Of a stretch of DNA of 64,000 bases, positions 9,286 to 22,600 are shown in pieces (position 1 is the first letter of the stretch; each line of letters opens with the position of its first letter). A program made the translations under genes and the position numbers. Under the pieces are notes generated by a model that was given only the letters and a program-made list of their open reading frames with translations, searched no databases and had not been told where the DNA came from. Origin of the DNA: Isoetes taiwanensis (taxonomy: Eukaryota > Streptophyta > Lycopodiopsida > Isoetales > Isoetaceae); the NCBI GenBank assembly GCA_021234155.1, contig JAJEKV010000028.1, positions 17,414,825 through 17,478,824 of the forward strand, in the 5' to 3' direction.

Positions 9286-12200
9286 ACAAAATCCTATTCA
9301 GTATACTTTTGAAGAAATGTCAGAGATCTATATTTTTCGAATTTACTACCTCTAAATGGGCCAAACCCAAGTGCAATGGCCATGCCCTGCGATTGCAACC
9401 TTAGAATCAAATCTCTGCATTCATGAAGTCTGTATATACAACAGTTCACATTCTGGTAAGATGACTCAAGACCTACACTGCCACAACTACACTGCTAGGC
9501 AACACTGACTCAAGACCTACACTCCCACAACAACACTGACCTGCATAAGCAAGTTTTACCATTAAAGACTTTGCAGAACAACTACAATTATCATGACAGT
9601 TTAACAAATGAATTTCTACAGGTGCCAACTTAATTATCATATGGTAACTTGATATGCTTACCCCTGTAATCTTCACTTCACATACTGGCCGTCCTTGACA
9701 TGATCCAAAAGTTTGTTAACCAAATTCTGTAAGGAACTGAGTGCAAATCTTCTTTCCAACATGCACTCCCTAAGCCACAGTAAAGGTCAATTATCATTGT
9801 CTTGAATAACTTCCACATAAGACCCAATAACAAATGCATGCAAAAACTAATGCACTCAGCATGAATCTCTATCTGGTTGGCATACCATCCCGAAGTAAAC
9901 ACTGTCTTATGTTTAACATGTCATATCGCCCAGGTGGATGGATAGCACCAAGCACAAAAACTGCAGAAGGCTGTAATTTACCCTGCTTTTCCACGTCTGG
10001 TTGGCTATACCATCTTGAAGCACCAAGTGCAAAGTCTGGTTGACTGGGTGCATGGAGAGCACCAAGTGCATAGTCTGCAGAAGGCGGAAATTCTGTCTTG
10101 CTTTTCCATGTTTACATAGTTATATCTTTGTGTGTCAAATGAAAACTCCATCTGTTTGTTACCTTGAAAGGGCAAACTCATGCCCTTTCAAACCGTGCCA
10201 AATATATCTTCCATAAGCGATACCAATCACAGAGACAATGAATGCAGCATCTCGCTTCTGGAACAATGACATGGCCTTTTGCTCTCACTCCTTGATCACA
10301 GAGATGCATTGACTGCCAAAACAGTTTAATGTCTTAAAGCAATGATTACTGCAGGTCGAGAACACTCCGAGCAGATGCAATATCATAGTTGGATAGTGTC
10401 TTTTTGGAGTCTTGGAATAAAAAAATGACCAGAACACTCTGCGTTACCAGTTGAACCAGTAAGCCCTTTGTACATTCTGTATAAGTCCGGAACAATAGAA
10501 CCGAGTCCCTGTACATTTTGTGTAAGCCCAGAATAGAAGAACAGAGTCGTCCATAAACGAAAGTCTAAGATCCAGCAAGTTTACATAGCTGCGGCATCTA
10601 AGAGTCGGATCTGTGACCTGTGATCTGTAGCTTGCGATTTTGTGTCCTTAAGAGTCGGATCTGTGAGCTGTAAACCTGCTATTCCGAAAAAGCACTCTCC
10701 AACTATGACGATTTTATAACCTAAAGTGTCGGATCTGTGAGTCCAAACCTGCGATTGCAAAACTCCCCAACAGTCATGTACCCTTGGGTTAAGGCCCTTG
10801 GGTTAATGTGCCGACTGCAAAGAATTTTCCCTTGATGCTTCAATAACAGCGAAAACCATAACTAACCGGGCATGATGAACTGTTAACAGCGAAAACCATA
10901 ACTAACCGGGCTCTAAAAGATCCATTGTGCATAGCTAACCGAGCTCGAATAGAATGTAAAACCTGAATAGATAGAATGGATAACTGCTTCTAGCTCAAGC
11001 CCAGTTGGCCAAGCTTAGCAAGGAAATGTTTGCTGCTGGGCAAGCGCCTTGGGAAGGGACCAAGGAAGAGCAACCAAGCAGGAAATTGGCCAAGGCGGCT
11101 AGGGTTCGATGGTCTGCAAGGAAATCCAAAATTTTAAGTGAAATCTGGGCCGTCGAAAGTTTTAGGGTTTTATGCACGACATACACTAAAACTTTATAAT
11201 AAAGGATGATGCAATCCAGACAAACGATTTATGGGTGAACCGAATGAAGTGAAGCCAGGAGGAGGTGAATTCCATAAGAGCTGAATTCCATAAGAGCCCT
11301 GTTGCCTTTTTCTGTCAAAAGCATTAGTCTAGCATCAATCATCCAAATTTGAGATTGCCCAGAGCAAATTGGCCTCCTTCGTCCTAAATTGACTGTTCCC
11401 TTGCTATTTTGGCATGATTTAAACATACTCAATTGCTTTGTAGGATGTTCCATATACCATCAGCTTCTTAAACCAGGTAAATTGAATCTATCTTTTGTTG
11501 ATCATTGTTTGTGCCCTCCATAGAGGTTTATAGACAGTTGGATCCAAATAAGTATAGCATTTGCATGCTATCAAATGCATGGGGTTATAATGTAATCAGG
11601 CTGATCATCAAATGCTAGGGGTGGCAGAAACATATCTTATTTGAAGTGTTTTTGGTAAGTAAGTCCCACTGTTATAATCTTTGATTTTACATTTTTAAAG
11701 AGAGTGTGACATTTTTTGTGCACGTGGTGCTACCGAAGTTGTTATCGAAAGAGGCAAAAATTTATTGGCGAAGTTGTGCACTTGGTACTGGTGAAGCTGT
11801 GGTGTCTGAAATGAGCTTTATTCGGCAGGCCAGGTTTTAAAATCACTCCATAATAGATTTCAAAAAACCTTTGTCTCTGGCAAGCTAGAAATTAAGGGAA
11901 TTTCGTGGTATTATAATGAGGCGTGTTCAAGAGATTAGGTGCTCTAATTGCGGATATCCTTTCCAACGAAATTTGATGCGTTGTTTGATAACAGATTAGA
12001 AGCATAGACAACAAATTCAAGATGCCCTGTTAAAAGGTACAGAGCATTCAGAATCCAAATGATTGTGTTATCTTGGTGTCAATTCGCAGTTTGCAAAGGC
12101 TTAGGTTCCAAAAATGGATCTGCTTCTTACTGCGAATGTAAGAGAGCCATTGGGTTGGACCATTTTGAATTTGATTCTGCTATTTCTCCTTTCTAAATGC

Positions 12201-15200
12201 CCGCACTGCCTTTTAATTGTGCAACTGAGGCACCTACATTCATTGTTTAATATTAAGTGAAATTTTGAATCGCAAGGCGGAAAAGAAAACAATTGTAGTG
12301 GCGAAAGAAAAGCTAGCGAATATGAGAATCTCAAAGATGCTTTGCCGTTTATTGACCCGGCACCTATCCCAACCAGACTCAGATTTTCTTTTCCTGGAAA
12401 GCATCAGTATCATCTTGCGGCTCTGAAATGCTAATAGTGGAGCTCCAACAATACAGGTTTGGACCTGTTTTTTCTCAAATCCGACAGTGCGCTCGTGTAT
12501 TTTGCAAATTTAAATTATGCGAAGGTTTTGGTGCAAAATGTATGCATTCACCGCCTGCGAGGTTCTACCCAGTTTGCCTTATGCACCTGATATGGAGCTA
12601 GCCTTATGCATGCACGGTGGATCAAGTTAGACCAATTGCACCCGGATTAAAACCACGTTTTAGAGACTTGAAGAAAAAGGGAGGGAGTTTCACAAGAACC
12701 GTTTTAAATCTGGGTTGGGGCCCGGAATGGAAGTAAAGCTATTGCCTGGATTCCTACCATTTCCCATAATGTAATTTGTTAGTTTTCTAGCTCTTACGCT
12801 CTTTCTTTTTTGTTGGATATGGTTTCTAGCATTGATATTTAACACCTTTAGATACACAATCCGGGCAAATCGATTGCCCACATGCTTTGCCTTAATCTTG
12901 AGGAGACGGACTTTTTGATGTGTGCTACTAGATTATCTTGATTCTTGAAATTTGTTTAAGTGTTGGATACTAATAATTATGTTGCGCATTTGTAACATTA
13001 TCGGGGAGGAAATTTCCATTTCCTTCGTTTACATGCCCAGATTAAAACGTGTAATATTCTTGTCTTCTTTCTGGTGTTAAACGGACGGGCAATATTTTCT
13101 TGAATTTGTGGTCATTGTTAATGCTAAGTGACATGAATTTTGTCTTCCCTTAACTTTAGATTGGAAAATGTGCCGAAAAAAGCAATTTCATCTGGATTGG
13201 ACACGCTTGCTCCATGAGTTTGTCAGGCTCTTACTGTAGGCAAACGTGCTGGTGTCAAGGTGGGATTTATGTGTGCATGATAATGACCAGTTTTCACTTG
13301 GGCCAAGGTAATTGCGTCCCATATCTTTTGAGAAAACCGACCATTGAGATATTGTTGCAAAAGCTCAGGATCAGAACTGGCAAGCATCAGGCAGTGCTCT
13401 GGTTGCACAACCCAACGAGCAAACCATGTAGTGCAATGCTCTTTCCATGTAGTGTAAGGAAAAACTAGATGGTAAACTTTTTTTTGACCAATTTTATTAT
13501 ATGAGTCAATTCTTTTTAGGTTGCCTGAAGATATTATGTACCATTTTGAGGTTCAGACGGGGAAACCACTATGCGCGATGTAATGTTAGTCCGTAGCTGG
13601 CTTGCTGTTGATGGTTGCAAAGCATATAAGAAAGAGGTGCAGCACCACCAAAGCCACTATATATCCAACCCATGCTTACAGAACATTGAGTTGCTTCTGG
13701 CCGAATTTAAGGAGATTAACACTAGCTCAGGATTTAAGAAGAATATAACATCAATTCAAAAGATTATAGCATGCATTCAGGTCAGAATTTAGAGTTGAGA
13801 AGATAAAAAATGGTTTTAGCAAGTCGGTCGGCATTTTCTCCTTCTCAACATACATCTCCTCCGCATCTATTTGTATTTGTGATATCCGACTCTTTAACAC
13901 GGGCTTATGAACATTTTAAACAATTATGAGCAGTTGACTGTTTATGCATCACTAGGCGAGTTGCTCTTTTGGTTCTTCAGTCTAGCATAGGTTTCTTCAG
14001 AGTATTTTAGATGCGCTCTCTTGAACTTGCTTGCCAATTTAATTGAAAAAACCCCATTTTATCACTCTAAAGTTGATCTTTGGAGCTTTTCATGGAAGTT
14101 TTGTGAATGCACATATCCTTAAGGTTTTATAAGGTAAGGCCCCCTTTTTGAACTTTCTGCTTTGGTGGGTGTTAGATCTTTCTTCTATTGATGGCAAAGC
14201 ATGTAGTACATTAGTTTTTTTCTCTAAATCTTAGCATATTTTGCTTCTTTCAATTGTTATTGGAACGCGACTGCTAAAAGAGCATGCATTCTTTTCCATC
14301 CACTATACCAAATGTTCGAGTATAAAGTAGATTGTATAATATGTTAGAAGATAAAAACAACAAAATAAAAAAAAAAACAAGCAAACACACCTTCAGGCCA
14401 TCAGAGGGCAACCCTCTGTGCGCAGCACCTTGTTTTCTTATTATTATCATTGAATGCAAGATTTTTATTAATAATAAGTAATTGTACAAGATCTTATTTA
14501 GACCCCACAAGGGCCAAACAGGAAGAGTGATAACAAGAAACATTTGAGCCTCTTAAATAGGCTATAGAGGAAGTATTCACACATGGTGAAGAACTAGCTA
14601 ACTATGTACTCAAATAATGGAAGCTCTACATCTTCTGTGTTGATGCTAGTACAATGGTGGACTTGCCTCTACAAGCGCTTGCTTCTTCCTACCAAGAACA
14701 CATACTAAAGGAGCATCCTTTATTTTTTCCGCCCATTAGTAGCACTTCAATCCAACCTACCACTTGGGTGTCCAAACAAATAACCCGAGATAAGAGTCTA
14801 GAGCTGAGTCTAGAGTCTAGAGTCTAGACTCTTCTCATATGTTTTACCTACATTTACACCATTTCGTAAATAAATAGAGGAAAATCTAATTGCAACAACA
14901 AAAACCCGTGTAGTTTGAGTGTGTTTCTGTCACTAATAGGACTTTGTCACATGTCTTTTGCTTATTGTGACAAGAGTGTTTCTTGTAAATGTCATCTCAT
15001 TTCATTGAGAATATGGTGGTAAATGCATAATTACTCCTAAAACGATTTGTGGAAGTGAATAGAGATATCATTGAGAATATGGTGGTAAATGGATAATTAC
15101 TCCTAAAACAAATTGTGGATGTGAATAGACATAGCAAATATGTATATCATCTACATAAGATTTAAATAATGATGGAAGGAAACTTGAAAGAAAATGTAGC

Positions 15201-15457
15201 CAGGTTGGATAAAGCTACAAACAAATGCGATGCAAGCATGCATTTCAAAAGGTCACAACATAAAGCATAAGAAGATAAACTTTACATTACACCGGCCCAA
15301 GCACATAAGACGACATAAGAAAGAGCTGCAAAGGTTGAGCTCTCAAAAAGGAAAAAAAAAAAAAGAAAGGCGGGAGCATAGTAAACTTAAGTAAGCCACT
15401 GCAGGCAATACATAAAAGAAAAAACCAAGCCGGGCCGGAGGCTAAGAGAAGCAGAGT
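9286..15457. other. Non-coding stretch with small tandem duplications
   Basis: No gene recognised. Visible structure: a roughly 110-bp imperfect tandem repeat (about 9930-10115, sharing AGCACCAAG and CTGCAGAAGGC); AGAGTCGGATCTGTGA-type repeats (about 10590-10745); a direct repeat of AACAGCGAAAACCATAACTA (about 10846-10910); a GAGTCTA run with a palindrome (14788-14832); and a 66-bp tandem duplication (15003-15132, CATTGAGAATATGGTGGTAA). These look like replication-slippage scars in old intergenic DNA. Confidence 0.6.
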
Positions 15458-15874
15458 CTAGGACTTGGTTTTGTATTTGGACTCGTCGACGTTGATGCCC
15501 TCTTCATTAGCACGCTCATTTCCAGATTTGTCGTTGGTGGCAAGCCCTCCTTTACGGCCCATTTCCTGGTAACCTTCAGAGCCGATCTGGTCACGACGAG
15601 TCTGGCCGCCCTTGCTACGTCCTGCATTTCATCACAGACAGTGCATTATGCATAGGCTAACCAAACTTGAGCATTCACGAGAAAAAAAGTAATAGCATTA
15701 TGCTTATGCATTTGCTAACCAAGTAACTTCAAACTATGGTAAAGAAAAGAGATATGGAGCAAAACCTTGAGCAAGGTGCTCCTGAGCCTCCAGAGTCTTC
15801 CCGCCCGTTCCAGCAGGCACCGCAGTGTGGCCCTGTGCAGCGGCCCTCTCCCGTTCATTCTGAGCTGATGCCAT
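15458..15874 (-). CDS. Group-1 LEA (Em-type) protein, two exons
   Basis: Exon 1 is 15874-15766, the intron 15765-15622 (donor CAAG|GTTTTG, acceptor AAATGCAG|GA, phase 1), and exon 2 15621-15458, giving 90 residues. The protein begins [20 protein letters not shown], contains [13 protein letters not shown], and then the diagnostic 20-residue Em motif [20 protein letters not shown] followed by [10 protein letters not shown] and an ending near DESKYKTKS. Length and intron position fit plant Em proteins (about 90-110 residues). These are very hydrophilic, mostly disordered proteins that protect cells during desiccation of seeds, spores or vegetative tissue. It is the only clearly intact host gene in the window. 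Neighbouring sequence is non-coding. Confidence 0.95.
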
Positions 15875-15980
15875 TTCGTTGGCTAAACTGATAAGTTACA
15901 ACACAATGGGATTCGCCAAACTGATCCAACACAACTGATACCAGACAATGCGAGAATGCACATTGCTTCCACACTTGCGG

Positions 15981-16045
15981 ATTTATACGCACTCGTTTGG
16001 CGTTCGTGGCTCTCTCCAACCACTCTGCCATGCATTCAGCCACGT
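15981..16045 (-). promoter_or_regulatory. LEA gene promoter: TATA box, RY motif and ABRE core
   Basis: Upstream on the minus strand: TATAAAT at 15987-15981, about 107 bp before the ATG; an RY-type CATGCA (16029-16034, palindromic with TGCATG); and an ABRE core ACGTGGC (16045-16039). RY elements bind B3 factors of the ABI3/FUS3 type and ABREs bind ABI5-type bZIPs. Together they drive Em genes under ABA and maturation, so the regulation inferred here is ABA/desiccation induction. Confidence 0.65.
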
Positions 16046-19000
16046 TTTACTGCAGTAAATCTATTCCCAACGCCTTTAACTGACGTTTCTTACCTTGCGA
16101 GCCTGCTTGCCACTTCGCCATCCAAGCATGCCATTCTTGGCTCCAAGATACTGCCATTTGTTTCTGTCTCATTGGTAGATTGCAGATGTTTAATACAAAT
16201 CTCTAGTTTTATTCTTTCTCTCTCCCCCATGCAACTCAATTACGTAGTACAAGAAATTTATCGCAAGGCCGCCGCGAACATTTCTCTTCCCCAACTTATC
16301 TCTAGAAAGGCAAATTGTATATCTTTGGAATGGTATAGAAGATGTTCTTGAAATCCATGACTTAATAGTGAAGAATTTGTGTGAGAACATTCCTATGTAT
16401 TGACTTATATATGTCGAATTTGTGTGTATATGAATTTGAGTAAGGAACTTGAACTCATGCCCATAGGATAGTCGAGGGTTGCAGACATGGGTTTTGTTCG
16501 AGCATGGTCTCTCAAGCCATTGTAATTGATGGGGATGTAGTCACATATTTGAAAGTAGACCAATGGTATCACAAGGCCCCCAAAAATAAATTATTATATT
16601 AAACTAGTATTAATTCATCCGAAAACCATGGTATATGTAGTTTTTTATACATGAATTTGTTTGATAGAAAAAAACCACATGTCATAGTGGTTTGTTGAAA
16701 ATGATAGTGGTTCATTACATGGTTATTTATGTTGGATTTTAGTATTATAATGGCTTGTTAAAACTAGTGATGGTTTATGTGATAGTTTCATGCATCCTAT
16801 AACTATTCAACAAAACTAATAACAATTTGATAAAATCACTCTGATGGCATGTTTTGGGGGCTAGTTCTAATATGCCAATCATTAATTGATGGATATGACA
16901 TGGTTCTTTGTTGGCATGTGGATTTGTTGAAATAATTGATTATTATGTGGTGTAGGTGGAATGAATAATTGAGTTGAGTTGAATTGAATAATAAGAAGTA
17001 ATCCTATAACCACTCAACTTGATTGCACTTCATAGTGAATATGCAATCAATATTATTTTAAATCTCGGCAGCTTGACATCTATCTTTACGCTTCTCCCCT
17101 CAGTTCAACTTATTTATTCATCTCTTATATTGTATCGTATTCTACCCATTATCACATGCCACTTCATCAAGAATGTGGCGTTAGCATTATCAATGTACAT
17201 GTTCCATATGCCAATTTGGTCTTTGCAGACTTTCATACGTGAAATTCACTACCCATGTAGGTCAAGTTCGAACTGCGAGATTAGAGTAATAGATTTAATG
17301 TCTTTATTACTAATTCGATGCTAGTCATACTCAAACCTCTGGGATGGTGGTGATGTTTGTCCCCTTAATATAACTTGTTGATTCATTGCCCATGTAGGTC
17401 AAGCTCAAATTGCGAGATTAGAGTAATAGATTTAAGGTCTTCATTATTAATTCGATGCTAGTCATACTCAAACCCCTAAGATGGTGGTGATATTTGTCTC
17501 CTTACTATGGCTTATTTGTCTCCGTAGGTGCAACAAATGTAATTCTAATCCTCCCCTGAATGTCTTTGTAAAGCTACCACTTTATGAGTTATTTTAAAAC
17601 AAGCCAAACCTTTCTTGAGATTGAATTATCTTTTAGTTTCTATTTTGACTGTGTCCAAATGAAGGACTATTCATAATTATTCCTCTTATTTCATGTATAA
17701 GAAACCATTTCAATCATGGATCACTTAGATAAGAAGTGGATGACTAAAAGTTTGAAAGAACTGAATTTAAGTGGCTTATGGATTTTAGGAAGGAAAACAA
17801 AAGTTTTATTTCTTTAAAAAAGATTATTTCTCCAAGAGTTAAAAAAGAGGGATTATTTTTAATCAAAACAAAAGCTTCTTCCAACATAAGAATTCATGTG
17901 TTATAATGGTGCATTACACCCATGCTCTGGGCCATAGAACCGAGGGATCCAATGGCCCAGTTGGCGCAAATTTGGTGGTTATTTTTCTTAACTTGTCCTT
18001 TTTCCATTCTTACTGTTTATATATGTTTATAGAAGGGTCAAATTAGCTTAGAGACAATATACAATAAAATCAGACATAGGTTTATGTAGTGGCACTGTCC
18101 TCCATGATGGTGTGTAGAAGACAAAGTGCATGGACAATGCAAGGGTTTTCTTCTTCTTGATGTAGGTAAGATTAAACCAGAGGCATATACCACTTGAGAA
18201 AAGATGAAAGGAATTCAAAAATAACAAATATCAATGAGGCAAAACACTTGTATTTATCAGATCAATGCATGGTATTCACCAATAATGCAAATTAAAATAC
18301 CTTCTGTTCTTCTTTTTTTGAGGGCCAAACACATGTATGCATATAATATTTACAAACTATACAAACTTAGTTCCTTCTTCTCTTCATTAGGACCTCTGAT
18401 GGTTTCAAATATGCCTCACAGATTACAGCCCATATCAGATAAAATTTGCATCCTTGGCCTTCATATCACTGGAAGTCTACACATCAAGATCAGTTTCATA
18501 GCCACCTGATATATACCTGTTTGAACATATCGATCCCCTTGTGTAATAAAGTAGAAGTTTAGAACCGTGGGTTTGGATAATAAGAATTGTCCTCCAAACC
18601 CAAAAAGAATTGCATCCCTTTTGGGACCACATCGCTTGCCAATATTTTTTAGTGACATGTTGTTGCCCATGATATCAAAAAATGCTAAATGTTTTAGTAT
18701 AGCTATATCTTTGCTCCTTAATACCTGGTCGTCGAGTTTACACAATTAGATTAAATCTCAACCATTCCCTGGATAGCTGTTACCCACTAATAACTTATGA
18801 CTGGCCCAAAACATTTTTAGAGAGTAGCTCGATTCTTCTAGGATGTTATGGGCGGCGCTCGATTCTTCTAGGGCATTATGCAAACATCACTTCTCTGATC
18901 AGGAAAGCTTCGCCCAAAAACCCACAGTTCATCTACTCTGCTCTCTGTTCATCCCAATCTGTAATTTTTGGGCCCAGGCTTACTTTGGCATGTTTTTCTT

Positions 19001-19282
19001 CTCTGTGTTAAATCCTGGGACCGGGCTGTGTGAATTTTGCACTAGGATCGTCATTTTTGGTGCAAGATTTCCTAACAAATCCTTTCTAAGAGGAAATTCT
19101 AAAGATAGAAGGAAAAAAGGTAAGTGCCGACCATGTTGAAGTAGTTGATTTGCTGCAAGAAAGGCTTATTCCAGCCTGCAAATGTTGGATCAAAGCAAAT
19201 TGGCTCCTGTCCTTGGCATCTACTACAGATTCGAATGGAGTTAAGACGACCTGACAAAAGAACCCTATTCTGAGATGGCTAG
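16046..19282. other. Non-coding stretch
   Basis: No gene recognised. It contains a tandem duplication with a period of about 137 bp (17252-17363 and 17389-17503, sharing TTGCGAGATTAGAGTAATAG or a one-base variant). The rest is AT-rich with short frames only. Confidence 0.6.
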
Positions 19283-19340
19283 ATGTGGCCATGGCCAAAA
19301 TGATGCACGCACACCCGCGCCATTTTGGCCATGGCCACAT
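19283..19340. repeat. Perfect 20-bp inverted repeat (hairpin)
   Basis: The arm ATGTGGCCATGGCCAAAATG (19283-19302) is exactly complementary to 19321-19340 across an 18-base loop. The arm itself contains the palindrome GGCCATGGCC. Confidence 0.9.
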
Positions 19341-19439
19341 GGCCCTCGGATTTTTTTTTTCACTAACACCACCCTCGGGCACCACAATAAATGAACAATT
19401 GTTTTTTGAAAACACCAATGTGAATAAAGATGCATTATG

Positions 19440-19530
19440 TATACAGGAATGTCTGAGATGGAAACAGGGCGACGCGCGAAGCGCGGAGCCCTGTTGACAT
19501 CTCAGGAATGTCCCCTAAACGGACATTCTT
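19440..19530. repeat. Nested hairpin cluster with GC-rich core
   Basis: ACAGGGC...GCCCTGT brackets CGCGCGAAGCGCG. This sits inside a wider imperfect pair TGAGATG/CATCTCA, followed by GAATGTCC/GGACATTC. It looks like a fold-back element or the joined termini of a small inverted-repeat transposon. Confidence 0.75.
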
Positions 19531-19558
19531 GCAACGTGGAAAAGACTTAGGAGACATT

Positions 19559-19660
19559 CTGATGCAGGTAAAAAGCTTAAGAATGCAGGTAAACAGTTCG
19601 GAATGCAGGTAAATACTTCGGAATTCATGGTAAACTCTCCAGAATGAAGGTAAACGAGCA
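19559..19660. repeat. Minisatellite, about five 20-bp units
   Basis: Direct repeats of a unit like GAATGCAGGTAAACAGTTCG, diverging towards the right end. Each unit contains AGGTAAA, a splice-donor-like string. Confidence 0.8.
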
Positions 19661-22600
19661 GTAGAAGCAGAGCAGCCGCCGTAGAAGCTCTGATCCGTGA
19701 TAGAAATTTTTTTACTAACATTTCTTTGTTTGAAACAGTGCCACGTGGCACGGCGCTACTGGCAGACGCAGCAGAATGTCTCCTAAGTATTTTTTACGTA
19801 TTTGTTGAAAACATGCATATTGAATTAAGATGGATTCTACGTATTTTTATAATGTATGTATGTATATGTAGAGTAATTCCAGATTGGGAGAAACGTGGAC
19901 AAAATTTTTGAGAAGAGAATTTTGGGGTTAGGGTTTAAACAGCATGGCGCCGGAGATAGGCTATGGACAGTCGCGGATCCTCACCGACCACAGGTTGTGC
20001 ATTTGGTTTGAAAGGGTTAATTAGTTTGCATGTCTTTGGGGCACATGCAGGCGTAGGGAACAGAGCAATGTTTGACACTCCCAGCCCTGACGAGTATAGC
20101 TTCAAATGCAATAAAACGCAATCAAAGTTTCCACACCCTGGTTATAGACGTGAGAAATGTCCGGCAACTCAACCAAGGTCTGCCCTATTCTGTCTTTACA
20201 AAAAATAGAATAAAAGACCTGTGAATTCACAGTGTCCCATGATGCTTCTGATAATGTAGATGTTAAAATTTCTGGTATCTCTGTATACAATCTCGATGTC
20301 TGCAGTTTAAGCAAGATGTATTATCATATCTAGACTGATGTTAGTCACGAGGTGTCTGTTGCATTTCCTGCACATGGAATGGTAGCTCATGCAACGGTAG
20401 CTCAGTTGCTCCTTGTTATTTTATTAGAAATTGAATAAATCTCGTATGTCTTTGCATCAGAGCAACAGTGGGATGGCCAACAAAAAGTCCTTCAAAAATG
20501 CATGAGGCACAATGTATGCAGCAACATCCTAGAATAAAGTTGTTGTCAAGCGTACAGCTGCATCAACTGCCACAAGTGCTCAACCAAGTTCTCTTTCTTA
20601 AAACAACCCGTCTGAAATGCTGGAAGAGATGTTTCACTACTTCATGAATGGTTTTTGCATGCTCAACTTTTTTTAATATTTTGGTGACACTATGACTCTA
20701 ATGTCTTTCTTATAATTTGCTATAGGCCAACAAATGAAATAAGAAAGATGAAGTATGCTTATGGCTCTGATTATATTCTAACGAATGAGACGGATGGAGA
20801 TCCAATGCTTGTAGGAGATATTTTATAGGGTAAGTAAATAATTTCATGATCGTTTCTAAATAAAATCACGATTCGTATGCTATTTGTAAGCACACAATAA
20901 GGCAGTTGTAAATCATGAGTGGCTCTGATGCATACTTAGCGGTGGAGTCTGGATTTTTTGCGTATCCTGTAATATCCTTGTTTGAGCACCTTTTCAATGA
21001 AGAGCCAGATAGGGAATTGCATCACAGTAACATGCCATCATGCAAGAGATAAGTCACTGTATTTGCAATTATTGTTATATGGATCTGTTCATGTCTTTTG
21101 TCATGCATGGGTTCATTGATTTTCTTTACGTATAATTGTAGCAATTATTCTGATTGCAGATATGGAAAACATGGATCGCCATGTTTTAGGATAAACTAAC
21201 AAGCTAAAGTTATTCGAGGATAATTCTGGTGCCCAGATATTATAAATATGTAATGTATTATATCATGGGAATTAATTGTTTGCATCTGGTAAAGATTGTG
21301 CAGTTCAGAGTTCAGATGTGCTGAAAATGATTAGTCAATGCACACTAGTACTCACATTAGTACTTAAGGGTATTTACATTCCTTTTTGAGTGTTTATGGA
21401 ATTTTGAAGATGCCTTTCTTACTGCAGTGGAAAAATATGCAGCAAAGAGAAGGAAGAATAGCTTCTAAAAGAACGTTGATTTCGGCATCAGGACGCCATT
21501 AAAAGCTATCAAAGGTATGCCTTGCCTAACTAATGCTTCATGTCTCATGAATCCGTCCATGAAGGTTTAATTGACTTACATATGGCATTTTTCATATAAT
21601 TCCCCATGGAATCTCTGGAAACAAAAAGCGAAAAGACTCCTTCACGAAATCTGGTTTAATCACTAGGACCCGAATAGTAAATTGGATATTTCTCTAAGGC
21701 TTAGATCTTCTCTACTGCCTGATGAAACTATTATTAATTGTTAGGGCCCTCTATCGACAAGAAATGTCCTTGTCTAGAAATGTGTCATGAAGAGGACTTA
21801 TTTAATTTAGGATGGATTTCTGTTTGGCTACTGTGTTTATCACCATAATGGCATTCGAAATGCCTCATGAATGCCTGGGTTGTCTTCACATACTAATATT
21901 GCAAGACTGTGATTTCGTGATTTCCTAATAAGTGAGGATGAGCTTATTGAATGCTTCCTGATTTTGTTCAGTAATAGATCAAAATTCAGTTGGAAATTAT
22001 TAGTCATTATCTCCATCCAAAATGTCAACTTTAAGGAATGCTAGGCCTCAGAAGAACTGGAAAATACTAGGGTTCAAACCCCTAGATCTACATTCATATG
22101 TATAGATTGTTAACCATGGTTTATTAAAATCCACATTACTTTATGAACAATACCCTGGATGTTTTAATATAAGTTGCGTAATTTTCTTAAAATGGTTTTC
22201 TATACAAAAATAAGTGTCCTTACAATAAGAATAAGAATGGGATATTCGATGAATATCTCTTAATATTGTATATAAACCAATACCAATTAACCGAACAAAG
22301 CATCAACAATTTCCAAATTGAGTATGCCCTACTATATGTATTAAACCAATACCAATTACATTGTCCAAACCACCATTAATTTTGTCTCTATACAAAATAA
22401 ATTTGGTCACAAGCCTTTGCGATGTTGATGACAAAGCCACCACTAGTTAGCTAATATTTTGCAATAAGAAGTAAACATTTTCTTGTATAGTTCGTACAAA
22501 AAAGAGTAGACAACTTCATAAGAAAACCACTAGAATTTGCACAAACAAGTGAAAGCTAAAATTATTAGTGGTTTATGGTTCCCCTAACCTAAAATATAGC

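Noticed and set aside
20385-20425. GGTAGCTCAGTTG, a tRNA D-arm-like string
   Set aside because: No acceptor stem, anticodon arm or T arm can be placed around it.
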